Assembly (NCBI GenBank): GCA_947179155.2
Contig: OX359266.1
Span: 44,635,039-44,699,038 of the forward strand
Origin: Hedera helix
Lineage: Eukaryota; Streptophyta; Magnoliopsida; Apiales; Araliaceae
Direction of reading: 5' to 3'
DNA: 64,000 nucleotides
Made by a program: the position numbers and the translations under genes. Positions 48,301-60,720 of this stretch are shown piece by piece. The notes below the pieces were generated by a model. The model was given only the letters and a program-made list of their open reading frames with translations. It ran no database searches and was not told the origin of the DNA. Each line of letters starts with the position of its first letter. Within the stretch, counting starts at the first letter, position 1.

Positions 48301-51300
48301 AACCAGTTCTGTAGAATTCATATGTGAGTATTAGAAGTAAACTATGAAGTGAAGTACTTAAATAGAAATGATTTTTTAGCAATTGAAATACTGAAATGAT
48401 TTTTTTTTTTTTGAAAAAATAGAATTAAATTCGGGTAATAACCGAATAACCAAATAACCAAATACGAAATACAGTTATTCGGTTTTCGGTAATTCGGTTA
48501 TTAATTCGGATAGTGATTTTTTGACAAATTCGGTTTTCGGTTATAACCGAACCGCCTATTCGGTTTGGTTATAACCTAATGACCACCCCTAATTGGTGGG
48601 GAACAGTCTCACACAGAGAATTTCTCAATAGATAACTCACAAACTCAAATAATCATGTCATTCAATGAATTAAAATTAATTAATTACATCTCTATTTATA
48701 ATCTCCTAAACAAGTCTCCTAGCCCAAATTAAACTCTAATAGATAAATACAAAACTAAATAAGATCAAGGTTCTAAAAGGCGCTAGGCGGGCGGCCGGGG
48801 GGGGCCTAGCGCCTAGGGGGCCTAGGCGGGGCCTAGGCGGGGCCTGGGCGGGGCCTGGGCGGGGCCTAGGCGGGATTTTTTATTTTATGCCAATTTTAAT
48901 ATTTTATCTTACATTTATCCTAACAAAATAATAATATAAAGGAAAACAATCTATAATAAAGATAATAAAGGCATTTGCTTAAAGTTCAAACACATATCCA
49001 TGTTGCTAATGTCAAAGTTCAAACAAAAGCACGTAATTGTTTAAAGTTCAAACACAAGCAAATAATAAAAAATACAAACTAATAGTCATCATCTCCATAT
49101 ACCTCTATATCTCTCTATAACTCTTTTTTTTCTATATTCTTCCGAGATAATGTCCTCATCGGGCTCACACTCGTACTCCTCATTTCCCTCTTCCGTATCA
49201 TTTTCAGGCAAAAAAAAAATCATGGAGTTTTCTTACTCTAACATTTCTATTATTTCTCTTAGGCTCTAGCATGCTATCCGCTTCGGATGCTTCACCAATC
49301 GCTTCCCAAGTAAGGCCCGAACAGCCTTCAATTTCTTCATCTATTCTTATGACGTCGTTTTGTAGCTTAGTTATTAAAATTAAAAAAAAATAATTGCAAC
49401 CCTAAATTTTTCGCTTATGCCTCGCCTAATTTCTCTGTCTTGCCCGCCCAGTCCCGTATAATTCTCTGGAGGTTTTTTTTTTTTCTCCTTGGACATAGGC
49501 TAGGCGCTAGGCGGCCTAGGCGTGGCGGCAGGGGAGGGACTAGCGCCTAGGCGGGGATTAATCGGACCTAGGCGGGGATTTTTAGAACAGTGAATAAGAT
49601 AATTACAAATTATAGAAACTAACTTAAATATAACTTCTAATTAAAATAAAACATTTAATTGGATAATTGGACTTTAATTGAGCTTTTAAGTGGGATTTTC
49701 TTCTTCATCATGCATCATTCTCCTCGCCTTTGAAAAAAACTCGTCCATGAGTTTTGAAATAGCGAAGAATAATTTTCAACAAAACATGCGCATCCGATGT
49801 TTCTTTAGCACAATTTTCGAGAATAGCATGGACACAAGCACTAAATTAGATGAAGCTTTGGGCTCGAATTGTGGCAAAAGAAAATCAACGTGCTCTAACA
49901 CAATTTTGTCTTTCTTTTTGTGTTTAATTTCCTAGTTAATATGGTTCACCTCTTGCATGGCGCTTTCTTTAATGTAAGTCACCTTTGAATTTTCACTCAA
50001 TTCAACATCTTCTATCCCAACCACTTTAAGATCTTCACGAGTCTCAACAAGGCAAGGTTCTTGTTCTTAAAGAATGTATATATTATTTACGCGTTCCATA
50101 ATGACATTGACTTTTGTTGCAAGTGCTGTAATATATGCAAAAAGTTTTGCGAGTGAAACTTCAATTCGTTTAACACGTTTATCTTGTTGTAACCTAGAAG
50201 TTTTAAATTTGACATTGATTTTCTCAACATGCACCATGATTCCAACAAAGAAAATATATATATATATATATTTTATTTTTATTTTTCTTTTTCCTACAGG
50301 GACTAAACTGAAAACTATTAAAATTACAGGAGCTGAAATTGAAGAAAATAAAAGTATTGAGGCTGATATGAAATTAATGAAACTCCAGGGGCTAAAATGT
50401 AAAAAAATGAAAGTCTAGGGGTGCATATGTAAAAATTTAAAAGTGTAGAGGGTATTTTAAAATTTTGAGGAAACCTTGGGGTGCAAACTACAATTTGTCA
50501 ATATATTATCTATCCCAATATCAGATCATGCAGCTTCTCAAATTCCTTATTTCCTTCTTTCTTTTTCTTCTTCGTTTCTTTCTTATTCTTTTCCGCTGGA
50601 TGTGGAGGCCTCGACGGACTGCGGTAGCGAGGGCTTCGTCAGGAGGACGAGGCGGCGATGGTTTCGTCAGGAGGAGGCGACGGCGGCAGTTGTCTTTTTT
50701 ATTTTTTTTCTCTTCTTCCTCGATTTGGCTTAACGCATCTTTTTATGTATTCTTTTTTTTATTTTATTTTTTGGTGGGTATATGTTTTAGATTCTGGTGA
50801 AGTTGCTTGGTAATTGGTGCGTGGGTTTACTTTAAATCAGAGTGATTGGATTTCAGCAAATTTATGGGTTGGATTTTTGGGGTTTCGGCTGTTGGAGGAG
50901 GTGGCAATAGAAAGTGTAGGGTTTGGTTAGGGTGCAGCTTTGGGTAGGGTTTGTGTTGACGGTAGAAGTGGTCTAGGACTAGGGTACCAAGTTTAACTTT
51001 AATACCAAAATGGTGTGGAACGGTATCACACATAGAATTTCTCAACAGAGAACTCACAAAGCTCAAATAATCATGTCATTCAATGAATTAAAATTAATTA
51101 ATTACATCCCTATTTATAATCTCCTAAACAAGTCTCGTAACTCAATTTAAACTCTAACAGATAAATACAAAACTGAATAAGATAATTACAAATTATAGAA
51201 ACTAACTTAAATACAATTTCTAATTAAAATAAAACATTTAATTGTATAATTGGACTTTAATTGAGCTTTCAAGAGGGATCTTCTTCGTCCTGCATCATTG

Positions 51301-54300
51301 GAGGAGGTGGCAGCAAGAAGTGTAGGGTTTGGGTTAGGGTGTGGCTTTGGGTAGAGTTTGTGTTGACGGTAGAAGTGATCTAGGGCTAGGGTACCAAGCT
51401 TAGCTTTGATACCAAAATGGTGGGGAACGGTCTCACACAGAAAATTTCTCAACAAAGAACTCACAACTCAAGTAATCATGTCATCCAATGAATTAAAATT
51501 AATTAATTACATCCCTATTTATAATCTCCTAAACAAGTATCATAACCCAAATTAAACTCTTACAGATAAATACAAAACTAAATAAGATAATTACAAACTA
51601 TAGAAACTAACTTAAATATAACTTCTAATTAAAATAAAACATTCAATTGGATAATTGGACTTTAATTGAGCTTTCAAGCGGGATCTTCTTCTTCGTCATG
51701 CATCAATAATTATACCTATCAAGTCCCTTGCTCTTATCCCTCGTTCTGCTTTTGTATCTTGTCACTTAATCTGATATACACATGTTTAACCCATTTTGAA
51801 ATCATCAGGATAGAACAAGTTGCCACCATTTATGGCCTATTATGTAATGCATTCTGATACTATTAGTAATTTTTGTGTTTTGCTCCTTGTTATTTTTTCT
51901 CAGTCAAGAAAATGATACCAATTGAGAACTATGGAGTAAAGTGTATGTCGATGGGATCTCTTGTGGAGGATGATGCCCCTATTGTGTGGAGAGGTCCTAT
52001 GGTAGGTCTTGTCTTGTTTACTGTTTTAATTTCAATTTTAATTTTGTTTTTTCCCCTCATTTATTGCTTTTCTATTACCATTTTAAAATTTCATCTTTCA
52101 CTTTTCACACTAATTGTATAATTTACGGTTTCACACTATTGTTGTTACTAATAAATAACACTAACCTGTTTACAAAGATTTGTATAGAACTTTCATAGCT
52201 AATTAGAATTTGATTTATTTTGTCCTTGCAGGTGATGAAAGCTCTTGAACAGTTGACAAGGGGAGTTGATTGGGGAACTCTAGATGTCCTTGTGGTGGAT
52301 ATGCCTCCTGGCACCGGTGATGCTCAGATATCTATTTCTCAACGGCTGCAATTATCAGGTAGATAAGCTATATTTGACATTATCTTCATTAAGCATATCA
52401 TTTGGTGAGTCCCGAGTAAATTTCCATGCTGCAGATGAGATTTATAGCCTATAGGCTTCGCGTACAATCGTGTCTCAAGCATGTTAATAACTTTTCCATT
52501 TTACACCCTGAATTCAAGTACATTCCTCCTGCATGGCCAGATAATTCAGTTATTTATATTTTGTTATTTCCTAATAGAATATGTATCCTATTTAGAATCT
52601 TTTCTTTGATTAGTTATGACATCTTTTTTAAATCTTCAGTGAACATCTCCTAATTAATGTAGGCTGAGGTAATAATCTTCTATAATGTTATTTTCCTTTT
52701 GTTTGTTCTGAAGCATATCAATCAAATTTGATCATATAAAAGTCACTATATTTTACGACATGGCTAATGCTCTGATGCAATTATGTAACTAGTTGGTTTA
52801 CTGCTGTGGGCATATAATCAAAATAAGTCATGTCAGAGTAGGTGATGAAGTTATAGTCAAACATATGAGGATTTTTATTCTTTGATTAACAATATTCAAT
52901 CCTCAAGTAGCAGTGTACTTGTCTAAGAGTCAAACCTAAGAAAGGAGTACACGTGGCTCTAAAAGGTCTTCAAATACTGCTCTAAGTTTTCTGTCATTCA
53001 CTGTTAGATTAGTGATGGGGATAATTATTAGGTTTTTCGTGTCTTTTTCTTTGATCAAGGTACCATCTTTAATATAAAGTTTATTGCTGAAATTGTATAA
53101 AGAAGTAAATCAAAGGCTATACTTGTATTCATAGGCTTATTTGGATATTCTGATTACTATTTATATTATTTTGCATAAATTTATTTCGAAAGGGTTTTAT
53201 TACTTCGCAATATCTTGAAGTACCTCTCGAGTCTTAACTCATTCTGGTTTGGGTCCTCAGCTATTCAATTCTCCCCCTCCCCTCAAAACACCATTTCATC
53301 ATGTTCTCAACATATTTTCTGTTATTAATTAGTAGTCCATTGACCTGGTACTCTCATGGGGTTCAAATCTACATGGGTAGATAACGCTGCTAATATGCTT
53401 CAAACCATTATAGAAGAAAACGAGAAAAAGCACAAGCTTGCTGACTGGTTTCACTGCCAAGAGTGTTGCATACATTACCCAGAATAGTATTTCTATTTTA
53501 CTTTGGTACATAAGTCGAGAAAAAGTTCACTTAAAAGGAAAAAGAAATATTTTGCTGCAAACATTTTTTTGTTTGATGATATTATTCTTCATTTGGTGGC
53601 AGGTGCCTTGATTGTTTCAACTCCTCAAGATGTAGCGCTAATGGATGCTCGGAGAGGAGTTAAAATGTTCTCTAAAGTTGCAGTACCTGTATGATCATTT
53701 TTTGAGATTATTCATGACACAAATACACAATGTTTCTTTTGAAATTGAATGTTGGATGACACCATTATGCCAATGCTTATTTCCTTTTTCTTTTTTCCCC
53801 TTCGCTTTCATATTTGACATTAATGTGTTATTTAGTCTGTAATTACAAAAGAATATCAGGGAATGGGGCAAACTACAAGCAATTGTATCGTGTCTGCAGA
53901 TATGCCAAACTGTCTGTTATCACTTGAGTAGGCCCAAATGTCCATAACTGTGTCATGCAGTACGGGCCAAGTAAATTTTAGTTACCATGGCAAAAACAAT
54001 GCTCCAAAGTTTTCTTTTAAGATAAAGGAAATATTCTTGCTTTAATTCTTTTTTGGGGTGGGGGTGAGGGGAATTGTATTAAAATTAGAAAATACTTGGG
54101 GGGCAATTTCACCCATCAAATAAATATTTAGGGTTTTACAGGCCATCTTGTACTAGCTTACATAAAAATAATTTTCTAGTCCATTAAAGTAAAAAAATTA
54201 GGTAGTTTCTTGTCGTCTCATGTATCCCTTTATAAAAGATGTCTGTAAAATTGTACTTTTTTATGCTTAGATTGTAAAATGCCATTATCATTTTTACTGG

Positions 54301-55291
54301 TCAATGCTGCTCACTTTATGTTCATAGAATTTTTGGGTTTTTCACAGATTTTGGGTATCATAGAGAATATGTCCTACTTCAAGTGTCCTCACTGTGGTGA
54401 GCCTTCATTCATTTTCGGGAAAGGAGGAGCTCGCAGGACCGCTGAGGATATGGGGTTGAGATTTCTTAGTGAGGTATGTTTACTATCTTCTTTTTTTTAT
54501 GAAAGAAGAACTTTTATTGATTAGAGGAAAAAATTACAAAGCATAACGAGGACAAGAAGTCCTCCCAAAAGAAATTAAAGAAAACAAAATGAGAATAACT
54601 TGATATTAATGAAGCACTGACCGTCAATCTCTTTGAAGTCGGATAAAGAAATTCTTCCAAAAGCTCCCATTGCATGAGTCCAAAGAGAAGTAAGGAAAGA
54701 TATTTTATCCCAAATTAACTCCATATTTGTAATCCAATCGCAAAAAATTCTAACATTCCTCTTAATCCAAATTCCCCACAAAAGATCAAAACAAGTACAT
54801 CTCCAAAGAATCCTTCAATCATTCGGAAGACCAAAACCCTGAATTTACATAGTAAAAGATCTTCCACTGTAGAGGGACATCTCCAATTTTCACCCATCAC
54901 ACTAAACAAACACCACCACCACAACCGCCAAGCCATCGAACAGTGATTAAATAAATGAGAATGCGACTATCCTTCAAACACATTACACACATTTGGGTTG
55001 TTGGCATTCTAATGCTCTTAAGTTGTTTAAAGAGTAGTTATGTAGTTGGAACCGAAATTTGAAATGATGTTTTAAAGAGTATAAAATTCTGAGCCTTGTT
55101 TTCTTTTGTTAATCTTTCAGATTCCATTGCAAGAGGAAGTCAGAAGTGGTTCTGATGAAGGTGTCCCTATAGTAGTATCTAAGCCTGATTCTTCAGTCTC
55201 CAAATCATATGGTGATTTGGCTCAGAAAGTTGTTAGCATACTCGAAGAATTGGCAAAGGAACAACAGTTCCAACCAGATATAACTGTGTAA
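45369..55291 (+). CDS. INDH: INDH: mitochondrial P-loop iron-sulfur carrier for complex I assembly (Nbp35/Mrp/NUBPL family)
   Basis: Eight exons, all with GT/AG introns and consistent phases: 45369-45408, 45516-45641, 46603-46725, 51904-52001, 52232-52358, 53603-53688, 54348-54473, 55121-55291 (TAA). The product is 298 aa. A short N-terminal part (MKGFLKSSTISQLGVRNYA) is positively charged, Ser-rich and fits a mitochondrial targeting peptide. Walker A GKGGVGKS is at 45-52, LLDADVYGPS at 72-81, DMPPGTGD at 152-159 and the cluster-binding CPHC at 213-216. By family it inserts 4Fe-4S clusters into respiratory complex I. If exon 1 is misassigned, an in-frame ATG at 45491 gives an alternative N-terminus without an intron. 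Intron 3 (5.2 kb) holds nested transposons and intron 7 a LINE fragment, yet all exons are undamaged. Confidence 0.92.
45742..45973. mobile_element. Stowaway-like MITE in INDH intron 2
   Basis: Degenerate ends CTCCCATGTTCCAAATTACAC and TTTGAAACGGAAGAAG beside TA. Shared with the duplicate intron at 39172-39412, so it was present before the gene-pair duplication. Confidence 0.7.
47564..48591. mobile_element. hAT-type non-autonomous transposon nested in the LTR
   Basis: 1028 bp with an exact 8-bp target duplication ATTGGTGG (47556-47563 and 48592-48599). It starts TAGGACTGAG and ends CACCCCTA, a degenerate TAGGGGTG inverted repeat. Subterminal regions carry many copies of CCGAAT, AACCGAATA and TTCGGTTAT on both sides. 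It has no transposase. The middle (47770-48240) is unlike the ends and includes a possible captured host exon. Confidence 0.85.
48032..48218 (+). pseudogene. possible host gene fragment captured by the hAT element
   Basis: A coding-like stretch ending at a good splice donor (TCTCAAG followed by GTCTCT) reads NSDPDTAQILTCLAELKDF, then one in-frame TAG, then MPDAAFLTSPPPESVSSS and KQDSDWLFGITNYIEAVLTSQ. Base composition and codon use look like a gene, unlike the AT-rich transposon around it. I cannot name the source gene. A CT-rich segment before it (47800-48000) could be the same gene's 5' leader. Confidence 0.45.
48766..49592. mobile_element. second hAT-type non-autonomous transposon nested in the same LTR
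   Basis: 827 bp flanked by the 8-bp target duplication AATAAGAT (48758-48765 and 49593-49600). The left end CAAGGTTCTAAAAGGCGC and the complement of the right end CACTGTTCTAAAAATCCC are inverted partners. Just inside are GC-rich runs of the unit GGGGCCTAGGC (48790-48870) and GGCGCTAGGCGGCCTAGGCG (49500 region). No transposase frame is seen. Confidence 0.83.
51011..51297 (-). repeat. middle LTR of the INDH intron 3 retrotransposon
   Basis: 287 bp, nearly identical to 51418-51705 and to the reassembled left LTR. It is followed on its minus-strand 3' side by a primer-binding site remnant (TTGGTATTAAAG). Confidence 0.85.
51418..51705 (-). repeat. right LTR (5' LTR on the minus strand) of the INDH intron 3 retrotransposon
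   Basis: 288 bp, bounded by TG and CA on the minus strand, next to the ATAAT target duplication. The adjoining sequence TTGGTATCAAAGC fits a tRNA-Met primer-binding site. Confidence 0.85.
54490..55000 (-). mobile_element. LINE retrotransposon 3'-end fragment in INDH intron 7
   Basis: Minus-strand frames (from about 54990) read HLFNHCSMAWRLWWWCLF and, after a frameshift near 54750, ALWGIWIKRNVRIFCDW. Both phrases are typical of the zinc-binding tail following the reverse transcriptase of plant L1-type LINEs (H-x-F-x-H-C and W-x-x-W-x-x-R-N-x-R-x-F). A T-rich run at the left end (54490-54500) is the likely poly(A) tail on the minus strand. The element is 5' truncated and defective. Confidence 0.72.
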
Positions 55292-56342
55292 AGCTATGTC
55301 TAGTCTGCTGCAGATGTATCTTCATGTCCTTTTGGACTGGACCGTTTGCTGCTGTAACTCTCGAAGTTATTTTTCGTTTTATGTTTTGAGATAGATTTTT
55401 CGAAGCGGCAAAAGGATGTGACTTGAAACCCACAGAAGATCTTACTCACGGAAGAATGACAATAATCCAAGCTGCTGCTTGCTAACCGAAGATGGGGTCA
55501 CAATGACATGATTCCTAATCAAGTTTCGTCAAATGTGGATATCTTAGTAGAACATTCTATTATTGTGTTGTAACTCTTAATCTTTTCCTTCTAATTTCTT
55601 CTTCCCCTATTTTGTTGTCTGTTTTCTTTTCCTTGATTACTTACCCCTTTTATAACCTTAAAGCTTGACATAATGCTTATAAAGCTAGAACATCTTAGTG
55701 AGTGAGCAACTGATCATTTTTTCTCTCGCTGCTAGTTGAGTCAACTTTCAGTCTCTTCCTGATTTATGTGAAGAGAGAAGATATACCACAACGTAGCTAA
55801 CTGGTACAATATTGTGAAATGTCAGTCCACCACATGAAGGGAGTAATAACAGCTAGAAAGTTAGAAGTAAAGGCACATGAATTAAATCATTCTCCGTCCG
55901 GAAAGATTGTAGTTTTACGTTTCTTTGGTTTTTTTATTTTTTATTTTTTATTTTTTTAAAAAAAAAGGTTTTTATATAGTGCACGATTATGCTTGAACAA
56001 TTTATTTTCAATACTCAACTTTTAAAGATTAAAATCTGAAATTAGAAATTTTTAGTGGAAGGGGGGGAGTGTTATGTTTTCATAAACGCAATTGAAAGTT
56101 GATATCTGAAACGATTTTTATAAATTTGTAGGCCAGTAGTCTACTAATTAAAAAAAAAGGATAAAAAAGGCAAATAACTAACTACCATTTTACCTTCACC
56201 TTCACGCAGTGTATCACCGGAGAAAGAACAAGACGATGCACCATGTCGGAAGTCCATTCTCCTCCAACTTCGCTCATGTGCATTCCTCTGACTTCACGAA
56301 GCGGGTAAATTAAGTGTGAGAGAGAGAGAGAGAGAAGAAGGG

Positions 56343-59300
56343 ATGATATTACCAGTAGTGAAATTAGGAACCCTAGCTCTAAAGACAGCCTGCAAACCTA
56401 TTGCCAATCGCCTAAAGAAAGAGGCTGGCTTGCATCCTAAATTCCGCAACTTCATAATCAATGTTGCTCAGGTCTGGTTCCCTTTTTCTTCTCATATTTA
56501 AATAAGTGTTGTATTTGTACATTTCACTTTTACTGTTTTGTGCTGCGTCAATTCTCTAATTTCGAAGCTTATTGTAATCATGGCTTTTGTTATTGTAATA
56601 AATTCTCTAATTTAGTCTTCTGGTTTATCTATCCAACCCCGTTTTGATGATACTGAACCTCACCTGAAGTTCGTGGAAGTGCCTCTCTTTTTTCCCCTCC
56701 TGAATTACTCCTATTTTTTTGCATATTTTATTCAAAATTAGAAAACAGAAAAGCTTTAGTTGTGGAGCTCGAGTAATTTGCGTGATACTTGAAAACCAAT
56801 CAAATTGTTCGTTATGCCAGAACACTTGAGTTGCAGCGCAAAATGAATGAATGTTAGTATCCCTCCTCTCTTTTTTATGGAATCAGGGTATAATCAATTT
56901 ATAAGGTCTTTATAGATTTTATTAGATTATCAATTGGAATTAACACTCTAGTAGGACTTCTTTTACCACCAGCAATGCGTCTTTGCTAGTTTTGAGACAT
57001 AAACGTTAAGCACAGTTATATTCTTAGCCTCGGGTTTTCTTTGTCCTGTCTTCAAGATGCTTTTAGCATTTCGGTTCTGGTCATTTGTGCCAAATTTGTA
57101 CTTTTCTTTCTGGTGGTTGTGTAATTGTAAATAGTATATGCATTGAATTAGGTATCTTTGTACTTCATCCTGCTTCCATACACAAGTTATAATAAGCACA
57201 TGAATGCATCTTTTATTGTAGGCTGACATTCTCTTAAATGTTGCTGCCTAAAAGAACTGGCCTTTCTCTCATCTTCATCAGTTTTTAATCCTTACTATAA
57301 CTTGGCTAAGAAAAATAAAGTATTTCACTTGAGCTCTGTAACTTCAAAGAAGTTATGTTGTCAAGTACTCTATCTTGTCCAATTCCTCACAGTACTTTAG
57401 ATCCATTTTAAGTAATTAGTTTCCCAAAAGAAAGCAATATTCATAAAAAAAATTGATGGTAACTTTGTCTTTTGTCTTTATAGAGATTATGCCTGATTGG
57501 TCATGTAGTTAAATTTTCTAATTCCTTATAGGCAAATCATCGCTTCTCAACAACCATGCAAAGACGCATTTATGGTCGTGCAACTGATGTTGCAATTCGC
57601 CCACTGAATGAGGAAAAAGCTGTCCAAGCTGCTGCAGATCTTCTTGGGGAACTCTTTGTGTTTTCGGTAGTAATTTCTTCTTGATTGTCTACCTAAAAAT
57701 GTTATTAAAGGTTGATTTCTTTTCATACATAAGCCCATTTTTATCTACACATTGGCCTGTGCTTGTGTCTAATTTGTGTCATCCATCTGCGTGCACTTAA
57801 ACAGTCAGTCAAATGTAGATGCTTGGCTGGTTACGATAGCCACAACATTCTGATACTCATGTCTGTTTTGTGATTTTTGCATTTATACACTCACATATAT
57901 TAGTTCCATCTGGAAAATAAAGTCTTACTTTTTGTGTTGATTTTATACCGAATATTAAGGTTGGCATTTGACAGATTTAAGCATCATTTTTCTTGATAAA
58001 CTTTTCACAAAGACAAAAAATTTACTCTTTCAAGTTTAGTATTGGAAAAATCTTCCAAAAAAATTATGTTCAAGTGAGTTATCACTTATCCAAAATTAAA
58101 ATAAAATTATGTCCAAGTGTGTCCAAAACATTAACATCCGTCAGAAAAAATGTCAACAAAAGCAATATAACTCTCATTTCCAGAAGCAGGGAGTATATTT
58201 TTTCTAGTTTCTACATTGGCAATGGAAATTTATGCTGCTTATATTATCGTACAACTCCTATCTCGGACATATGCAAAATGGTTATTTTGATTCTAAATTC
58301 ATAATAGATGCATCATAGTTATGAATAGATGTCTCACATTGGTCCGATGTAAATGTGACTATTTTAAATTGTACAATGCTAGTTTTAATATTTTTTTTTA
58401 TTAAAATTTTAGATCTCTACTTTCATATAGGTTGCAGGAGCAGCTGTTATATTTGAGGTCCAAAGAAGTTCTCGATCAGAAGCAAGCAAGGAGGAACTGC
58501 GCAAACAGGAATTAGAGGTTCAACACACACACAAAAAAAAATAATATATATATATATATATATATTTATTTATTGTTTTATAAAACTCTCTTTGCTGTAT
58601 ATGGAAAAACCTATAAAATGTTGTACTCTTTGCTTTAAAATATAGTAAAAAATGATAAACCAGTACTTTAATCATTAGTGGTGGTGCTCTTTTTGGCAAA
58701 TGCTCCACTTTGTACAAGTATTTCATGACATAATGGCCCATTCCTTGTCTTTCACGTGGCTTGAAAAAAAATAGAGATCACCTTAGGTCCTTAATACATT
58801 GAAATGGTAGATGATATCAATTTAGAATAATATTATAGATGTGTCTTTGGAGTAAAGGTGTTTTGTTGAAAATTTGAATGTAAAAAATTGGAAAGCAAAT
58901 AAATTTCTCTATGTTTGACTGAATATCAGCAGTGACATTATTTGGCTATGTTTTGTGTGTTTAATTGTTTAGAGCCTTGTTCCTTTTCTCTCCCTTTAAT
59001 TGGTCACAGATGTTGACATATTGTATCATGCACCATTGGCCAGAAGTACAAATTGTGATTAACTTTATTTCAAACTTTTGTTTTATCTGTTTTCCAGTTC
59101 TACTTTTTATTTGCTTACATCAATCTCAGAATCATGAGCTCAATAATCCCTCACCTCAATGGCAATGCCTGAGGTGTGGCGAAAGTTTGTCATTGTCCTT
59201 GCTTCTTCTTCTTTCTTTATTTCTTTTTTCAACTTATATCGTTTCTTTTGATTGAGAGGCTAATTGATTACTATGTGCTGTTGGGTAAGGAGGGCAACTC

Positions 59301-59644
59301 ATCTAAATTCTTTTCCAGTAACGGATTTGTCCAAGTTTAAGTAATAATAAGTTCATGTATGGTATACAATTTGCGTTGTTTCTTCTTTGGTGATTGTAGT
59401 AGCAGGTTGCGGGTCACTATTGGCAAATATGTAAGCTTTATCTTGTCTGTAGTGATATTCAGGGATGCTCTATCATCTGTTTTAGGCATTGAAGCAACGA
59501 GATGACGATCTATCAAGAGAGGTTGAGCTCCTTAAGCAAAAGATAACGGAACTGGAGGAACTAGCCAAAGGACGAGGACTCGGAGGAATTTTCAACTTGA
59601 GGCATGCTCATGGTCCTCAAGGCAATCAAGTAAAACCTGTTTGA
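56343..59644 (+). CDS. OPA3-like mitochondrial protein, intact
   Basis: Four exons with GT/AG introns: 56343-56471 (43 aa), 57532-57666 (45 aa), 58431-58517 (29 aa), 59486-59644 (52 aa plus TGA); 169 aa in all, normal for the plant family. It begins MILPVVKLGTLALKTACKPI, then HPKFRNFIINVAQ, YGRATDVAIRPLNEEKAVQA and FVFSVAGAAVIFEVQRS, the conserved OPA3 core with a hydrophobic segment at about 85-97. The last part (about 100-150, EELRKQELEALKQRDDDL and onward) is charged and predicted to be a coiled coil. OPA3 proteins are associated with mitochondria and their shape; the molecular role is not settled. The start chosen is the first ATG in frame. It follows INDH by 1.05 kb on the same strand. 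Three truncated copies lie in this window. Confidence 0.9.
58533..58566. repeat. (TA)n microsatellite in OPA3-like intron 3
   Basis: About 12 TA units starting 25 bp after the exon 3 donor; intronic and not shared with the truncated copies. Confidence 0.85.
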
Positions 59645-60720
59645 TCACTCTGCTGGAATTCTTGCCTCTATGCTATGTAGTATTACCCTAAAACGTAGGG
59701 TTTCTGGTACTTTCCTGTGGGTGGTTGAGCTTAGACTCCATTAGTTTCAAATGTACTTGATACCAAATGAACCTAATGGAATGACATTGGTAACCGTCTT
59801 CTGCAAAGCATCTTGGATTCTGCTAGCAATTCTTTTGAGCGTTGACTAAAACCTCAGTGTCATCTGTATAAGCCAAAATCGTCATATATAATGCCCCAGA
59901 AAGGATATGTAGAACAGGCATTTTTCTTTAGTTTTCCAGGACCCTTATTCCTGGCATTAAAAAATTAACATGTTTCTATTTCTGACACTGATTAGTGTAT
60001 AAAGAAAGGAGGACTATAATGTAGTAGGAATGCAAGTGTATAAAATGTTTTGCATACATATCTTTAATTCATCCAAACGTAGCATTAAGATTGAGACTGC
60101 GTCTCGCACTCGGAATGACTTAGAATGACTTGTGAAGTAACAATTCCCTACATAATACACATGTTTTATTTCTACTATCGGAAAAAGATTTTTAAACTTA
60201 TAATAAATTCTCTATTTCCGTTGACCTGGTTGAATGGTAAACAACAACAGAGAATTGGTTTTTTCCTTGTAGGGTGGGTCTTCTCACATAAATGATTTAA
60301 CATTTTAGCCTCGTGAAAAAAGTCAAATTGTTCGATAAATAAGATGTTTTACAACCTAAAATGTTGGTACTTTTGCTTTGATCAGGCGACTAACTAATTA
60401 CATATTCCTCCAGCAGGGTGCATTAATATAACTCTGTTACCAGGGGGCTGGAAAGAAAAAGAACACATGGAGCACCAAAAGCATGACCAAAAATGAGCCA
60501 AAGTAACTCCACAAAACTAGAAGCATGACTAACTCACTCCTTCGTAACTGATTACTGCATTTATACAGTGGTAGAATAGAACAAATTTTGGTATCAAGGC
60601 TAGACAGAGAGAATAAATTGAAATAGAATTTTTAATATTGGAGAACTTATTGTGAAGATATCTGTACAATAAGATATCTGCTTGGGATTTAGATCATAAC
60701 GAGAACTTGATGAACCTTTT
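59645..60720. other. 3' flank of the OPA3-like gene and intergenic DNA
   Basis: No gene recognised. The first 200-300 bp probably include the 3' untranslated region. The rest is AT-rich and looks single copy within the window. Confidence 0.5.

Larger units (their letters stand above)
47558..51705 (-). mobile_element. non-autonomous LTR retrotransposon in INDH intron 3, with nested insertions
   Basis: Flanked by the 5-bp target duplication ATAAT (47553-47557 and 51706-51710). In minus-strand order: LTR 51705-51418 (288 bp, TGATGCATGACG...CCCCACCA), a primer-binding site like initiator-Met tRNA (TTGGTATCAAAGC), 120 bp of leader, a second LTR 51297-51011 with its own primer-binding site, about 1.3 kb internal DNA, a purine tract AAAGGCGAGGAGAA, and a third LTR ending at 47558. 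The third LTR is split by two hAT-type elements; its pieces are 47558-47563, 48600-48765 and 49601-49717. The internal part has no intact gag or pol, only short broken frames. Confidence 0.8.

Noticed and set aside
49690..50800. Short frames inside the LTR element as candidate genes
   Set aside because: They lie in degraded internal retrotransposon sequence and GC-rich or T-rich runs, and show no conserved gag or pol motif.
54575..54936. Independent minus-strand gene inside INDH intron 7
   Set aside because: The two overlapping frames are a frameshifted LINE tail, not a host gene.
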